A stretch of 64,000 nucleotides of DNA from assembly GCA_029168955.1 (NCBI GenBank), contig JAPDOI010001313.1:124001-188000 (forward strand). Reading direction: 5' to 3'. The stretch's first letter is position 1, and the number at the start of each line of letters is the position of its first letter. This document shows, in pieces, positions 21,363 to 32,489 of this stretch. The DNA is from Aplectana chamaeleonis. Taxonomy: Eukaryota > Nematoda > Chromadorea > Rhabditida > Cosmocercidae. The position numbers were made by a program, and so were the translations under genes. Under the pieces are notes generated by a model that was not told the DNA's origin, searched no databases, and saw only the letters and a program-made list of their open reading frames with translations.

Positions 21363-21620
21363 TCATAAAGTAACGATCCTTTCACAGTACTCAAAGCACT
21401 CCTCTAGGCTAATGTTCACCGCAAACTTGATAGAGTAGTACAGATTCGAAGCATGTGCTTGAACTAACAAAAGTTCTGAGATGTCTTCAAAGTTGAAGAC
21501 ACACTTAAAAATTATATTCTTTGCTTGCATAACGGAATGAATACCTTCACGCTTCACCAGTGGAACTGCACGCAAATACATAGAATCACATTCCTTCAGT
21601 TTTGAAAAACCGGCAAAAGC
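21363..21620 (-). CDS. Possible PAN/Apple-like exon
   Basis: Minus-strand frame from about 21620 with a hydrophobic start (VIAFAGF), Cys in KECDSM, FKCVFNFEDISE, and SIKFAVNISLEECFEYCER. The last element resembles the T/S-LxxCxxxC helix of PAN/Apple domains, which mediate binding in secreted proteins. No convincing donor was found before the stop, and a full domain would need more Cys. It could be one exon of a secreted protein or chance. Confidence 0.3.
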   Translation of the reverse strand, partial: AFAGFSKLKECDSMYLRAVPLVKREGIHSVMQAKNIIFKCVFNFEDISELLLVQAHASNLYYSIKFAVNISLEECFEYCERIVTL

Positions 21621-21682
21621 AATGACTAACTACGCAACAACAGCGTCCGAGCACTAACTCCTGAGAGAACGCTCAAAATGAA

Positions 21683-22375
21683 AAAGCTAACTTTGTGTCA
21701 ATGATTCTCTTCTTGAGTCTCCTAACTCTCCTGATTTTGAAAGGGGAGAAGAACCTAAGTTGATGCCAAGGTTTTGGTGAGTTAAGATTTGGGCGCGAAT
21801 CACTTCTCCACTAATGTTGCAAGATGCTATCGCAGCGGGGGCACTGTGGTATCGCACTTGACCACGTCCTTTTTTCCGTGCCGCAACGACTCTCCTGATT
21901 TTGGCAGGGGAGGGAAACCCCGGGTAGGTTCTCAAATTCAGTGCGGCACGGTAAAATGGGCGTGGCCAAGTGCATCGCGCCATAGTACCCCCCCCCCGCT
22001 TTTATAGCACCTCTTCCAAAACATGCTATTCAATCTCCACGCCCGCAGACACAATCCTGCTGTCATCTGAATAGCAAAATATCTAAACACCAAAGAAAAA
22101 GCGGCGTGTTATGCGTGTAATGTGAAGTTTGGTGCAATCACACATAAAACTTTCGGATTACGGCTTTATTGGATTACGGTGCTCAAACGATTTTTCTCTG
22201 TGTTTCGATTATTATATTACGCTCAAACAGAAAAACTGACTTTGTGTTAAATACTAATTTTGTGGGGCCCTTGAACTCCTGATTTTGGAAGGGGAGGGAA
22301 ACCCCGGGTTGCGGTGCCAGGTTTTCCGTGGGGGAAAAATTAGGCGCGGATCAGTTCTTCGGCAACGATTTTGAT
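21683..22375. repeat. Direct duplication flanking a MITE
   Basis: 21683-21815 and 22225-22375 share AACTTTGTGTYAA, CTCCTGATTTTG, GAAGGGGAG..AACC, GGTTTT and GGCGCG. They are two diverged direct copies about 540 bp apart, and the hAT-type MITE H1 lies between them. Confidence 0.55.
21823..22011. repeat. hAT-type MITE, family H, copy 1
   Basis: 189 bp with inverted ends GATGCTAT...ATAGCACC followed inward by the G/C run and CACTGTGG / CATAGTAC. The body has CGTGCCGCAACGACTCTCCT and GTGCGGCACGGTAAAATGGG in mutual inversion. It matches 60086-60279. Flanks TGTTGCAA and TCTTCCAA are a possible 8-bp duplication (6 of 8). Confidence 0.75.
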
Positions 22376-22379
22376 AAAA

Positions 22380-23250
22380 TCGGTCCGGGAACTGCCGAAA
22401 AAATTTTCATCTAAGGAGGACGTAAAAATTTTCAACATTTTTCGGGACTTCTGGTCGCCAAAGGGAGGGACGGGGCGTAGCTCATAAAGATTTCGTGTTG
22501 TTGTTGTTGTTGCCCATCTTCCACCATAACCATTGATCCTAGATCCAAACTTCCGGTACGTAGACGGCATAATCGAAGCAACTTTTCTAGGATCCTCTTC
22601 CTTGGAGGATCACTGAGTGGGGCGTTCTGAGATTTCGTATCTGATAAGATTATTAAAAACAGTACAAAATAGAGAAATAGTTTCGTGCTGGTCTACTACT
22701 TTTTCGCTATTGCCACAAAAATTCAATGACAAATGGTGTCGCCCTGGTGCGAAGAAAATTAAAAAAAAACTCCAGCTCACACCGCGACGTAAGGTAGAAT
22801 TTCAGGAACTGTATCCGACAAGAGGAGGGGGGGGTTAAAGGCGCCACCCTCTGATTTTGCCCATTTAATAGAGACCTGATGGGTCTTTTCTAAGTTTTCA
22901 CATGGGGGCGAAGCGTGCCCTATTTTTTCCACAAAGGGGTTAGTACCCCTCGTTGGGCAAAGTTCTGACGAGGATGCGGATTTTTCCGACCCTCCCCCCC
23001 CCCCTAGTATTGGGAACAGCTCGTAATCTTACTTACGTCAGTATCTATCTGCGAATCCAGGACCGAAGTTGCGGCGGTCCTCACAGCGTCGAGTAGCGCT
23101 GGATTCGCAACATCGATCGGTGGCGACAAGCGCGGAGCCATAGGGAGGGAAGAGGAGCCAGTTTTTACATCGCGATCGCTAGTGTAAAATCAGCAAGCAA
23201 CGTCGCAGAGACCATTATCGGGATAATTTTCGTCGCCGGCGTCAACACCT
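22380..23250. other. No gene recognised
   Basis: Contains poly-G/C runs (22830, 22995) and a (TTG)n stretch near 22500. No coding signal that survives inspection. Confidence 0.3.
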
Positions 23251-23259
23251 GGGGGGGGG

Positions 23260-23570
23260 GTGGTCTTTAGAGTTGAAATCGCGGCGTTTCTGGCAGCAAA
23301 GAACAGAGCTGGGTGGTGCAATATCGATTACATTCTGCGACGAGGGCGACCGACGCGGCGTGAAGGGCGACAAGTGGCACCGCAGTGTTTTAATGCCGCG
23401 ACGGCCCTGCGTCACTGCCAGGGACCGGACGCGCCGATAATAATGCTCGCACGCATTTTTTGTCGCCGTGTCAAGGCTGCCGCACGGCGGCCAGTCGTCG
23501 GCCGGGGCAACTCTGTAGGCCCCTTTACCCTCAGCGTCAACTCGCTGGCCGTTACAACTCTATAAACCTT
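23260..23570 (+). repeat. GC-rich repeat, family G, copy 1
   Basis: Contains GCTGGGTGGTGCAATATCG, GACCGACGCGGCGTGAAGG, CACCGCAGTGTTTTAATGCC and GACGGCCCTGCGTCACTGCC. The same ordered blocks recur at 24040-24680 and 34430-34690. The long Arg/Ala-rich open frame is a by-product of the CpG-rich repeat. Confidence 0.7.
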
Positions 23571-24039
23571 TCAGCTTTTGCATTTCATTTATACGCGTTT
23601 GCAAACCTGTGAATGCTTCCTCGTCAACTCGGACGCGCTCGTTCCGAATCTTTACCAGGTTTTGCGACGGACTCCAAGATACCAACTTATTAGTGGCTAA
23701 AGTTACTATTTTGTGAATTTCAGTTTTTTTTTAAATTCTCAATATCAAGCCCGCCCAACCATTCCTTAGCATTGATGTAACGAAGGCCGCTGCCTTGATA
23801 AAAATGCACGAAGTGTGAACAGCAATCGGGATAGAACCCTTGGTTGTGTGCCTATGTGCGCCGCTACCCACATGTTGCTCCATTCGCCACTGTAATTGTG
23901 GGGGTAAAACTAGCTGTGAAGCAATCAACCCCCACCATATGCACCAATCTACACTACGGTGTTATTTATTGCCGAATGCGGTGTGCGCAACGCTAATTTC
24001 CCGATTAGTATCGCCTAAAAAGGTCTGCAGAATTCAAGT

Positions 24040-24680
24040 CATGACGTGCCTGGAGGCGACGACAAGCACTGGGTGATGCAATATGGATTGCATAGGGCGA
24101 GGGCAGCGACCGGCGCGGGTTGACAGGCGACGAGGGGAGCCGCAGTGTTTTGACACCGAGACGGCCCGGCGTTTGTAGGGGTCTGCACAGTTGAAAACAC
24201 CAGCGAGTGCTCGCCGAGCGTCAACCTTGAGCGTCAAAAATTTTATCGATCATTAGCGTCGCGGCGTCGGCTGCTACTGGCTGGCAGTGACGCAGGGCCG
24301 TCGCGGCGTCAAAACCTCTGTGGTGCCCCTCGCGGCCTTTCACGATGCGTCGGTCGCCGAATGTGATCAAAATTGCATCATCCAGCGCTACTCGTCGCTG
24401 CGAGCAACGCCGCGACTTCAACTCTGCAAGCCACTTTGAGAGCTGCAGAGTTGCCGCGACCGGCGAGTGACTTGACGTGGCGACAAAAATGTTTACGAAC
24501 ATTATCGTCGCGGCGTCGGTTGTCGCTCGCTGGCAGTGATGCAGAGCCGTCGCGGGGTCAAAACACTCCGTAGTGCCCCCTTACGGCCCTTCGCGTTGCG
24601 TCGGTCGCCAAATGTGATCAATATTGCATCATCCAGCGCTGTTCCTCGCTGCGGACAGCACCGCGACTTGAACACTGCAA
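24040..24680. repeat. GC-rich repeat, family G, inverted cluster
   Basis: One copy runs forward (24064-24250: CACTGGGTGATGCAATATGG, GGCGCGGGTTGACAGGCGAC). Two run inverted (24240-24450 and 24490-24680: GCAGTGACGCAGGGCCGTCG, CGATGCGTCGGTCGCC, TTGCATCATCCAGCG). The cluster thus folds on itself. No transposase is encoded. Confidence 0.7.
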
Positions 24681-24789
24681 ACCCCTACAATGCTTGGAAA
24701 CATTTTGATGCAGCGAAAAGGCTAGCTTTTTTCACTGCTATAAAAAAGGAAAAGTAGGCCCAAACAGGAGAGCAAAACAACACACTTAC

Positions 24790-25074
24790 CCTTCAGCTTT
24801 CATCACCCGATTCTGAACAGCGGCACTCTCCGAACGGATCTTCTCAACAATTTTCGCAATAACGTCCTCAGTCGGCCCAGTGGGCCCAGCTGGTAGAACG
24901 CCTCCTCTTTCCTTGAACCTTGCGAAAGTACGATTAACAGTAATTGAAGTAATCGGTTCCCGATGCGGATTCAGTTTGTTGAAACCCTCCGCGATTGCAC
25001 GACGACTTGCATGTGTCTCAGCCAACTTAACCAGCTGATCGCATTCTTCAGTAGACAATGGCGCTGCACGATTA
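24790..25074 (-). CDS. Predicted HTH exon 4 (symmetric, phase 2-2)
   Basis: 285-nt minus-strand exon with acceptor TGTCCTTTCAG and the best donor of the set, GG then GTAAGTGTG. It is phase 2 on both sides. The domain reads PLSTEECDQLVKLAETHAS, FNKLNPHREPITSITVNRTF and ARFKERGGV, followed by a unique tail PTEDVIAKIVEKIRSESA that looks helical. The acceptor falls at exactly the same codon (Ser, six residues before the PLS motif ends) as in exons 2, 3 and 5. Intact, probable DNA-binding. Confidence 0.62.
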
Positions 25075-25126
25075 CTGAAAGGACAGAAACGTTCTGTGGG
25101 GTTCGCTTGCCAGATGGCGCGCATAG

Positions 25127-25789
25127 AAGGCAGTGTTCACGATGGGTGGCGTATCTGAGTCTCCGAATATTTTGAAGTCTCTAAGCCCATAAGGCAAAGG
25201 ATAATGGCGAGAAAGCATTACAAAATCTCTTAAAAAAAACATAAAAAACCTCCTGAAGTATTCGATAGCATGGAAAAAAAGAAAAATTGAGAAATGTAGG
25301 GTAATAATTAAAATGCGATCTGACGATCAAGCATAGACCAACTAATCATGAGTGCAATGAAAGACGAGCGGTCAAACTTTGAAAGCTTCTCCATTTATCG
25401 TAATAAAGCAAAATCAACCGCGCACTAGAGCACAGAAATGCTATTACACTGCATTCCCCAATTGTTTCACTTTCCATTTTTTTTTCACGCCAAATCGACT
25501 TCCTAATTTTTCCAAAAAAAAAATTCTTAAACTTAATTATGATGCTATTTTCTTTCTTTCTTCTTTATTAGAACTATGCTTCCCAAAATAGCAATGCTGA
25601 AACATTCCTTTTTTCATTTATTTGGAGGTTTGATGGTGATTTCCGCTGTTGCTATCCTCTCAAATACTGCCACCGTTCTGACCGACGCCGCTGAAGGGCC
25701 CCTCCGGGCTGATGGCGGGAGCATGGCAGGCAAATGGCAGTCAGCAAAAGGCAGTATGACCAGATGGTCTAAACCCAGCAGTTCTTAAG
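25127..25789. other. TIR-like end, then no gene recognised
   Basis: At 25129-25146 AAGGCAGTGTTCACGATGG matches the left end of the TTAA elements (family C). An inverted partner ATCGTGAACACTGTCTTTA lies at 30087-30105, beyond the nested LINEs. The rest holds nothing supportable. Confidence 0.4.
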
Positions 25790-28700
25790 AGATTGTAGAG
25801 TGAACTACCCCTGCTTGCTGATGTCATAAACACATAGTTTCGAACATGCAAATTACCCCAAGATCGAAAAGTAGCACGCATCATTCCTTCACCAAAGCCG
25901 GGAAAATCACTATCCACGGCAAAAGGTTACAGGTCAATCAGTCTTCTCTCACCATCACCAAATGCCAAAGTTGCTGAAAAATTGGTTGTGGAGGAGCTTG
26001 CCGGACACAACAGCATACAAAAGCATCAAAATGATTTCCGTGAACCCCATTCCACCACTACGGCCCTGCTGGAAATTGTGGGCTATATTCTGAACGGCTT
26101 CAACGCCAAGAAACCTTAGCGAACCGTAGGTGTAGCCCTCAACCTAGCAAAGGTCCTCAACCTTGCTCCTTATTCTGGTGTTCGTCAACGTTCTTATCTC
26201 AATTTAGGCCAAGCAGACTGGTGCCTGTTCAGTGAGGTTGCGCTACGCCTAGCGGCTGATTACCCGTGGAATGGCAATGTGCACCAGAAGGAGCATCACT
26301 TATCTGATGCAATTCGCAGGGCCATGAAGGCGGCTATTCCTGTTGGCCGAGTTAAGACGTTCTATATAAACGTTACCAGAGAAATTCTTCAGAAAATTAG
26401 GACTAGAGATGCCAGAAGAGCAGTTGACCATCTAGACCCTGTCGTTGCTCAACTCGATGACGAGATCAGAAAAGATCTGGACAGGCACAAGAAAGAAGAA
26501 TGGGAAAAGTTCACGGGACAGTTGAATTTCAAGACGGACAGTCGAGCTACTTGGAAGGTGCTTCGGAAACTATCGGGAAAGAGCTTGCCAGCCACCATCT
26601 CCACTATTGAGTTCGGTAATAACGTTTTCAAGTCAGGAAAAGAAGCCGCCTACTCTCTCGGTAAAAGTTTCTTTGTCACGAGTACAAGGCGAGGTCCGCA
26701 AAATAGAGTGACAGTAAGAAAGCTGTGCCGCCTCCCGCTCATGAGCACGGCCGAAACGTACACTGTGGCGCAAGTAGAGAAGATTATAAAGGACATGCGG
26801 AACTCCAAAGCTGTCGGTCCGGACGGCATTTGTCCTGCTGTACTGAAGAAACTCCCAACTGAGATCCTTCCGCTCATCGTTGATATGATTAATACTTCGT
26901 TCAGCTCTTGCACTATTCCGCAGAACCGGAAGACAGCCAACGTCATCCCATTACCCAAGCCTGGCAAACCTCAGTCATCAGTGAAGGGATATCGTCCTAT
27001 TAGCTTGATGTCACCTTTCGCCAAGGTGGCCGAAAAGCTCATTGTCAAGGATCTAGCGGAGCACAACGAGAAGCAGTTGTTTCAACATGGGTTCAGAAGG
27101 CTACATTCCACAACTACGGCGTTGCTAGAAATTACCAGCTATGCTATCGACGGGTTCAACTTTAACAAGCCATTGAGAACTGTAGCTGTTGCGTTGGATC
27201 TCACCAAGGCAGTTGATACGGTTAACCTTGGAGTCCTGTCAAGCAACATACTGGAGTCGTCAATACCATATTGGCAGAAGCGCTGGATATCTGCCTTTAT
27301 TAAAGGTCGGCGGGCAAGAGTCATGTTTCAGAACCATGTCTCCAACAGTATTCCTATGGCAGCTGGAGTCCCTCAGGACGGGGTTCTATCGCCAGTCCTC
27401 TTCAGTCTGTACCTCGAAGATATGCCTGAGCCTCCACAGGTTATCAAGGTCGTCGCGTATGCTGATGACATAACAATCATGTGTCGAGATAGGGACTTAC
27501 AGGTGGCCGCCAATAAGATCAACGAGTACCTGATCACGCTGAAGAGCTTTTTCGACCGCAAGATGCTAAGGATCTCTGCAGCCAAGTCGTCAGTGTCCGT
27601 TCTCACGACGGACCCATCCGAGCACAGCGCTCATCCAGATGTCGTGTGGGATGGAGACCGATTGCCTGCTGCTCGCTTTCCAAAGCTGCTCGGTCTTGTG
27701 CTCGATCCGTCACTCAAGTTTCATAAGAATACCGAGCAGAAGCAGGCAGTCGTTAAAGCTAAGCTCAACGTTCTCAGGGCCCTGGGCGGCACTTCGTGGG
27801 GTAGCAGCAAGGAGACTATACTAACAACGCATAAGGCAATTCTTCAGCCCGCCCTGGAGTACGCCGCACCGGTTTGGCAGCATCTCGTCTCAGAATCCTC
27901 CTGGGCAAAGATGCAACGAGTACAAAATGCTGCTCTCCGTATCGCCACCGGATGTGCAAGGAGTTCCCCAATCGAGCACCTGCATGCTGAGACCCGTCTA
28001 TTACCAGTGAAGGAGCACTGTCAGCTCCAGGCCCAGCAACTCCGCATTAACATTGTAAAGCAACCAAATCACCCGTCGTGGAGAGTGCTAAACCCCGTGA
28101 GAGAGAGAGAAGTATAAGGAAGCCATTCGCCGATGCTCCAAACAAAGTCAATTTGCAAAGATGGCACGACTCACAGCAAGAACGACTCCGTCTTTTGCGC
28201 GAGGAGCACACCAAGTTCGTACGGTGTCATCTTATGAAGGCGGCCATAAATCCTATACTAGGAGATATACCGCCCCCCACCTGCACCTCAGAGTCTCAAC
28301 TCGGAAGAAGGGCGAGATGCACGCTCGCATCATTGCGCTGTGGTCACTCTACAATGCTATTGTCTTATGTCAGCAAGATTGACAGCAGCAAATCTGATGT
28401 GTGTCCGGACTGCGGTACCGTCGGCCATGATACGGCACATTTATTTAACTGTCCGGAGAGACCTACCACGCTGACACCAATGGACCTGTGGACGAATCCA
28501 CTACTGGTCGCCCAGTTCCTCCGCCTATGACAAAACCCTCTATGTGGCTGCAAAGAAGAAGAAGAACCTAGCAAAGGCATTTGGCACTGTAAACCAGCGC
28601 ATATTGCAGGAGAGTCTGTTCAGGTCTACCATTCCACCCAGGCAGAAGCTGTGGATAACCCCCTTCACCAAAGACGTCGGGCAAACCTGCTCTTTTCAGT

Positions 28701-29890
28701 ATGTATATTGAAAATCTACCCGTCTCATCTCAAGACATCAAGGTCGTTGCATATGCGGACGATATCACTATTCTGTGCCGGGATCGCGACGTAAATGTAG
28801 CCTCCACAAAGATCAATAATTACTTGATCGAGTTAAATGTTTACTCGATAGCAAGATGCTCACGGTCTCTGCCTCTAAATCATCCGACACAGTCTTTTCC
28901 ACTGATCCTGCGGAGCACAGCGTCCATCCCATGGTGAAATGGGGCGAAACTCACTTGCCGACCGCCCAATCCCCTATGCTACTCGGACTCGTGTTGGATC
29001 CTTCGTTGAAGTTTCATAAGAACATTGAGCAGAAGCAAGCCACAGTGAAAACTAGACTCAACGTCCTACGTGCTCTCGGTGGAACGTCCTAGGGATGCAA
29101 TAAAGAAACGATCCTGACCACGTATAAGGCTATTGTGCAACCCGCCCTGAAATAAGCTGCATCAGTCTGGCAGCACATCGTGTCGGACACCTCTTGGTCC
29201 AAGCTGCAGCGCGTCCAAAATTGTGCATGGCGAATTGCAACAGGCTGTTCTAAAAGCTCTCCTATTGAGCACTTACACACTGAAGCTCGCATATTGCCTG
29301 TTAGAGACCACTGCCAACTCCAGGCGCAACAAATGTACATTAACATCGTGAAGCAGCCGAATCATCCATCGCGAAGAGTACTAAACCCGGTGAGAGAGAG
29401 AGATGTATCAGAAATCTCTTTGCTGAACTCCCACAAAAAACAATATACAGAGATGGACCAACGCACAACAAGAACGTCCCCGTCTCTTACGTGTGGAGCA
29501 CACCCAATTCGTCAAGGATCACTTATGCAAGGCCGCCGTAAACTCCATTTTCGGAGACGTGCCGCCTGGGGTCAGCGAAACCGAGATGGAACTCGCTAGG
29601 CGTGCCAGGTGCACCCTTGCCTAGCTGCGCTGTGGGCACTCCCCTATGCTCATGTCTTATCTTCATAAGATCTATAGCAGCAGGCCTGACGAGTGCCCAG
29701 ATTGTGGTAATCAAGGGCATACTATTGCGCAACTTTTCACCTGCCCGATGAGACCGACATCGTTAAAAACAGAAGATCTCTCGACGAATCCCACGCTGAT
29801 GGCCCAGTTCCTGAACCTATGACAAAATCCTCTTCGTGGTGAAAAGAAGCAGAGGGCCTGCCGTGCTGATCGCGAGGGGATCTTAAAGCC
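25790..29890 (+). mobile_element. Jockey/CR1-like LINE A, split by LINE B
   Basis: The first part (25790-26153) encodes reverse transcriptase fingers: SPKPGKSLSTAKGYRSIS, EKLVVEELAGHN, HSTTTALLEIVGYILNGFN and the start of the ALNLAK motif. The frame continues after LINE B at 28578 with FGTVNQRILQESLFRSTIPP, VVAYADDITILCRDRDVNV, LGLVLDPSLKFHKN, the thumb-like EHLHTEARILPVRDHC, and a C-terminal zinc knuckle CPDCGNQGHTIAQLFTC near 29697. Stops and frameshifts make it inactive. The region 29822-29890+ looks like its 3' UTR. Confidence 0.85.
26154..28564 (+). mobile_element. Jockey/CR1-like LINE B, nearly intact RT ORF
   Basis: 2.4-kb insertion flanked by a perfect 13-bp duplication, AACCTAGCAAAGG (26141-26153 and 28565-28577), with an AAGAAGAAG 3' tail. 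The frame is open from about 26155 to 28114. It has a linker (LNLGQADW) then RT motifs: KAVGPDGICP, KGYRPISLMSPFAKVAEKL, AVALDLTKAVDTV, GVPQDGVLSPVLFSLYL, VAYADDITIM (catalytic YADD at 27458-27469), LGLVLDPSLKFHKN and LQPALEYAAPVW. The frame then shifts in a GAGAGAGAGA run (28097-28110). The other frame finishes with the zinc knuckle CPDCGTVGHDTAHLFNC and a stop at about 28530. The endonuclease is truncated away. Confidence 0.9.
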
Positions 29891-30085
29891 CGGTCGTACC
29901 CATGAAGTTTCGGTCGGATCGCGGGCAGCATTAGAGCATTGACACCTTGGCGGGTTCATCCTAGGACGATAACGGTTGGATGGCGGAACGGGCATTGCCC
30001 GGTTCGCCATACGCCCACGATCCGACCGGCGTTAGTGTCTGAGTAGGCTTACAGAGTAAAGTCACTTGAAAATAAGCTGTTTTCT
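29891..30085 (+). mobile_element. Probable 3' UTR of LINE A
   Basis: Continues the LINE without a coding frame: TCGGTCGGATCGCGG at 29912 and its inverse CGATCCGACCG at 30018 form a long-range stem. No terminal tail is visible. Confidence 0.35.
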
Positions 30086-30128
30086 ATCGTGAACACTGTC
30101 TTTATGTCAGAGAGTGAAAAAGCCAAAC

Positions 30129-30359
30129 CTTCTTCGTAACGTGTCGAGTTCCTTCTTCATTTCGTCGATAGCCACCTCCCCAACATTTCCAGTCTCCTTA
30201 AATCTAGCCAACGTACCACCGACAGCTCCATAGGTAATTGGTTTTCGATTTGGATTCAGCTCATTGAATTTTTCCGCAATGGCCCGATGAGTTGGATACG
30301 TTTTAGACAGTTCGAGTATTTGAGAACGTTCCGCAGAAGACAAGGCTCTCGGAATTTCA
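30129..30359 (-). CDS. Predicted HTH exon 5 (symmetric, phase 2-2)
   Basis: 231-nt minus-strand exon, acceptor CCTTTTTTCAG, donor AGAAG then GTTTGG (weak), phase 2 on both sides. Domain: RALSSAERSQILELSKTYPT, FNELNPNRKPITYGAVGGTL and ARFKETGNV, then a short charged tail MKKELDTLRRR. The domain boundary relative to the acceptor matches exons 2-4. A hairpin MITE of family A lies 51 bp upstream of its acceptor. Intact frame. Confidence 0.58.
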
Positions 30360-30410
30360 CTGAAAAAAGGAATATTTTTTGGCACCATGATCCGGATAGC
30401 ATGCCTACTA

Positions 30411-30555
30411 AAGTCGACATGGATCTTAGTGAGACTTTGCATTCCCTATTGAAGGTTGGCGCAAACTCGGAGCCATATACTATAACTTAGGTGCACCGAG
30501 TTCGCGCTAACCTTCAATGGAGAATGCAAATTATGACCAGGATCCATGCCGACTG
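30411..30555. repeat. Hairpin MITE, family A, copy 7
   Basis: Preceded by TA; begins AAGTCGACATGGATCTTAGT and ends GATCCATGCCGACTG. Arms AAGGTTGGCGCAAACTCGG and CCGAGTTCGCGCTAACCTT. It sits directly upstream of HTH exon 5 in minus-strand sense. Confidence 0.82.
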
Positions 30556-31200
30556 CAACTCTGCCGAATGTGCATTCTGAACATTCCAGAACGAACACCG
30601 ACAGGTTGGCATTCTAGGGAACTGCCTCCTACAAGGGAGCCACTAGCCACGCCCACCCAGACGAGTTTTCGCTACAAAGGAGCGACTTGTAATCGATATA
30701 TATGAAAATCAACGTCTTTCCCAAACCATTGCAAACAACAGCGGCAATTTCGATTTCGGAAATCGGAACGCCAAAACCACTGGAAAAAATAAATCTCCTC
30801 GATAACTCTTTTTCCCGCATTCTAGCACGGATGTCCGGTTTTTTATTAATCTCGAAAATCGGAACAATTTCAAATTCGGAAATCGAAAAAAAGGAAAGCT
30901 AAATACAGTCGGGGATAGCAATCACAGTATGCCCCTCAGCCCGGATTCTAAATCACGCACAGTGTAATTTCAGATTCTCTTCTGCATCTGGAGGATTTTC
31001 TGGAAGACCGGCTAGAAACATCGGGAACCGGCAAATCCGAATTCCGCTGATCCCTGGTTCCAAAGTGTTTTCCGAATACAGGAAGCTTCAGAAAGAAATA
31101 GCCTCCAAATGCTTGCTTACCGCGCAATAGCCGCCAAATAGTGCTCGTCGCGAAATACCCGAGAAATAATGCTCTCCATGCGACGCATTCCAAAGGCATG
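30556..31200. other. No gene recognised
   Basis: Contains mutual inverted words (TTTCGATTTCGGAAATCGGAA; CTCGAAAATCGGAACAATTT) suggesting decayed foldback sequence, but no clear element ends. Confidence 0.3.
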
Positions 31201-31204
31201 ATTT

Positions 31205-31663
31205 AGATTTCAACACCTACGTCGGTTCATTTATCCAAGTTTAGGGCACTTGGACCTCGCTCAGCCTCTGGAGGCCCCGGATGGCGGCTCGGTGAGCCTG
31301 CGACGGCTGCGTCCTGGTTACTCTTGGTTACGCCCCGGCTATTTCTTGTCCGTTTCGTGAAAAGCCGAGTAATAGTCCAACAGGAGCCGCCACGGAGCCT
31401 GGTGGGCTATTTCTCGGCTATATCGCGGCCAAAACTCTCAGGCCCAAAAACTCATGTAAATTGGGAGACCCACTCTGAGAGTTTTGACCGAGAAATAACC
31501 CACCAGGCTCCGCAGCGGCTTCTGGTGAGCTACTTCTCGGCTACTTCGCGGCTTTTCACGAGACGGACAAGGAATGACCGAGAAATAACGAGAAGTTGGG
31601 CGGGGACTCCAGAGGCTGAGCGAGGTCCAATTACCTCAAACTTGGGCAATTGAACCGACGGAG
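31205..31663. repeat. Foldback element, family J
   Basis: Ends CGTCGGTTCATTTATCCAAG and its inverse CTTGGGCAATTGAACCGACG. Further inward CTCGCTCAGCCTCTGGA pairs with TCCAGAGGCTGAGCGAG. The centre has CACGGAGCCTGGTGGG pairing with CCCACCAGGCTCCG. Three nested inverted blocks give a long hairpin. TTTCTCGGCTATTTCGCGGC units inside also occur in tandem just outside. Confidence 0.7.
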
Positions 31664-31734
31664 GAGTTGTCATCTGTATCATACCTCTGAAATGCGTCGT
31701 ATTCCAGAGGCATGGTTCTACCTAGTTGTGGAGC

Positions 31735-31862
31735 ATTATTTCTCGGCTATTTCGCGGCGAGCATTGCATAGCTGCTATTTCTCGGCTATTTCGCGGCGAG
31801 CATTATTTCCCGGCTATTTCGCGGCAATCAGGCATTTCGCGGCTACTTCTCGGCCAAAACTC
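31735..31862 (+). repeat. Short tandem array
   Basis: Three to four copies of ATTATTTCTCGGCTATTTCG CGGCGAGC-type units, about 40 bp each, ending in GGCCAAAACTCTCAG, which is shared with the foldback at 31205-31663. Confidence 0.7.
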
Positions 31863-31869
31863 TCAGAGT

Positions 31870-32240
31870 AATAGCAGATAGTCACCAACTTTGTGAAAAA
31901 TAAAAAAAAACTTCAAAATTTGAAAGCAATTTTTCAAGTTTTCCAAGAGAATCCACCATTGAAATTCAATGAAATTTCTGAAATGCTTCGAAACCCACGT
32001 CGAACGGAGTGATATGGTTCTGATTTTGAGGGAAAGGGCTCGAAAAACGAATTTGAGCAACCACTTCAAAATTCTGCTGCCCCAGGGATTCAATTCCCTC
32101 GGAAGGAATCAGGGAATGTCTTCGAATAAAGTGTTCACGATAATTTGTTACTGAAAACCCGCTTAAATTAAGAAAAAAAAACAGCTCTCGCCATAGTATG
32201 TCTGCCGCACAAATATTATCCAACTGCTTCATTTTCGGTG
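31870..32240. other. No gene recognised
   Basis: AT-rich; nothing supportable. Confidence 0.3.
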
Positions 32241-32489
32241 AAGTTTTAACTCAGACAAGGGGCGGTTATTCGGCGGGGCAATGTCGGTTGCCCCTCCTTG
32301 GTCATCCAGCGTATAACCAATACTCATCCTCCGTACAACCGCACAGACACGTGGACGGTTATTCGGCGGGGGAACGTCGGTTGCTCCGCTGGAGCACCTG
32401 CAGAGCAGCCGATCTTTTACCGCCATTCAACCGACCTGACACCGCAGTACAACCGAACCAGATTGCCGATCACGCGTTCTTCAATACAT

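Noticed and set aside
23260..23565. Arg/Ala-rich 101-residue frame
   Set aside because: It lies in GC-rich repeat G, which recurs in both orientations with different frames.
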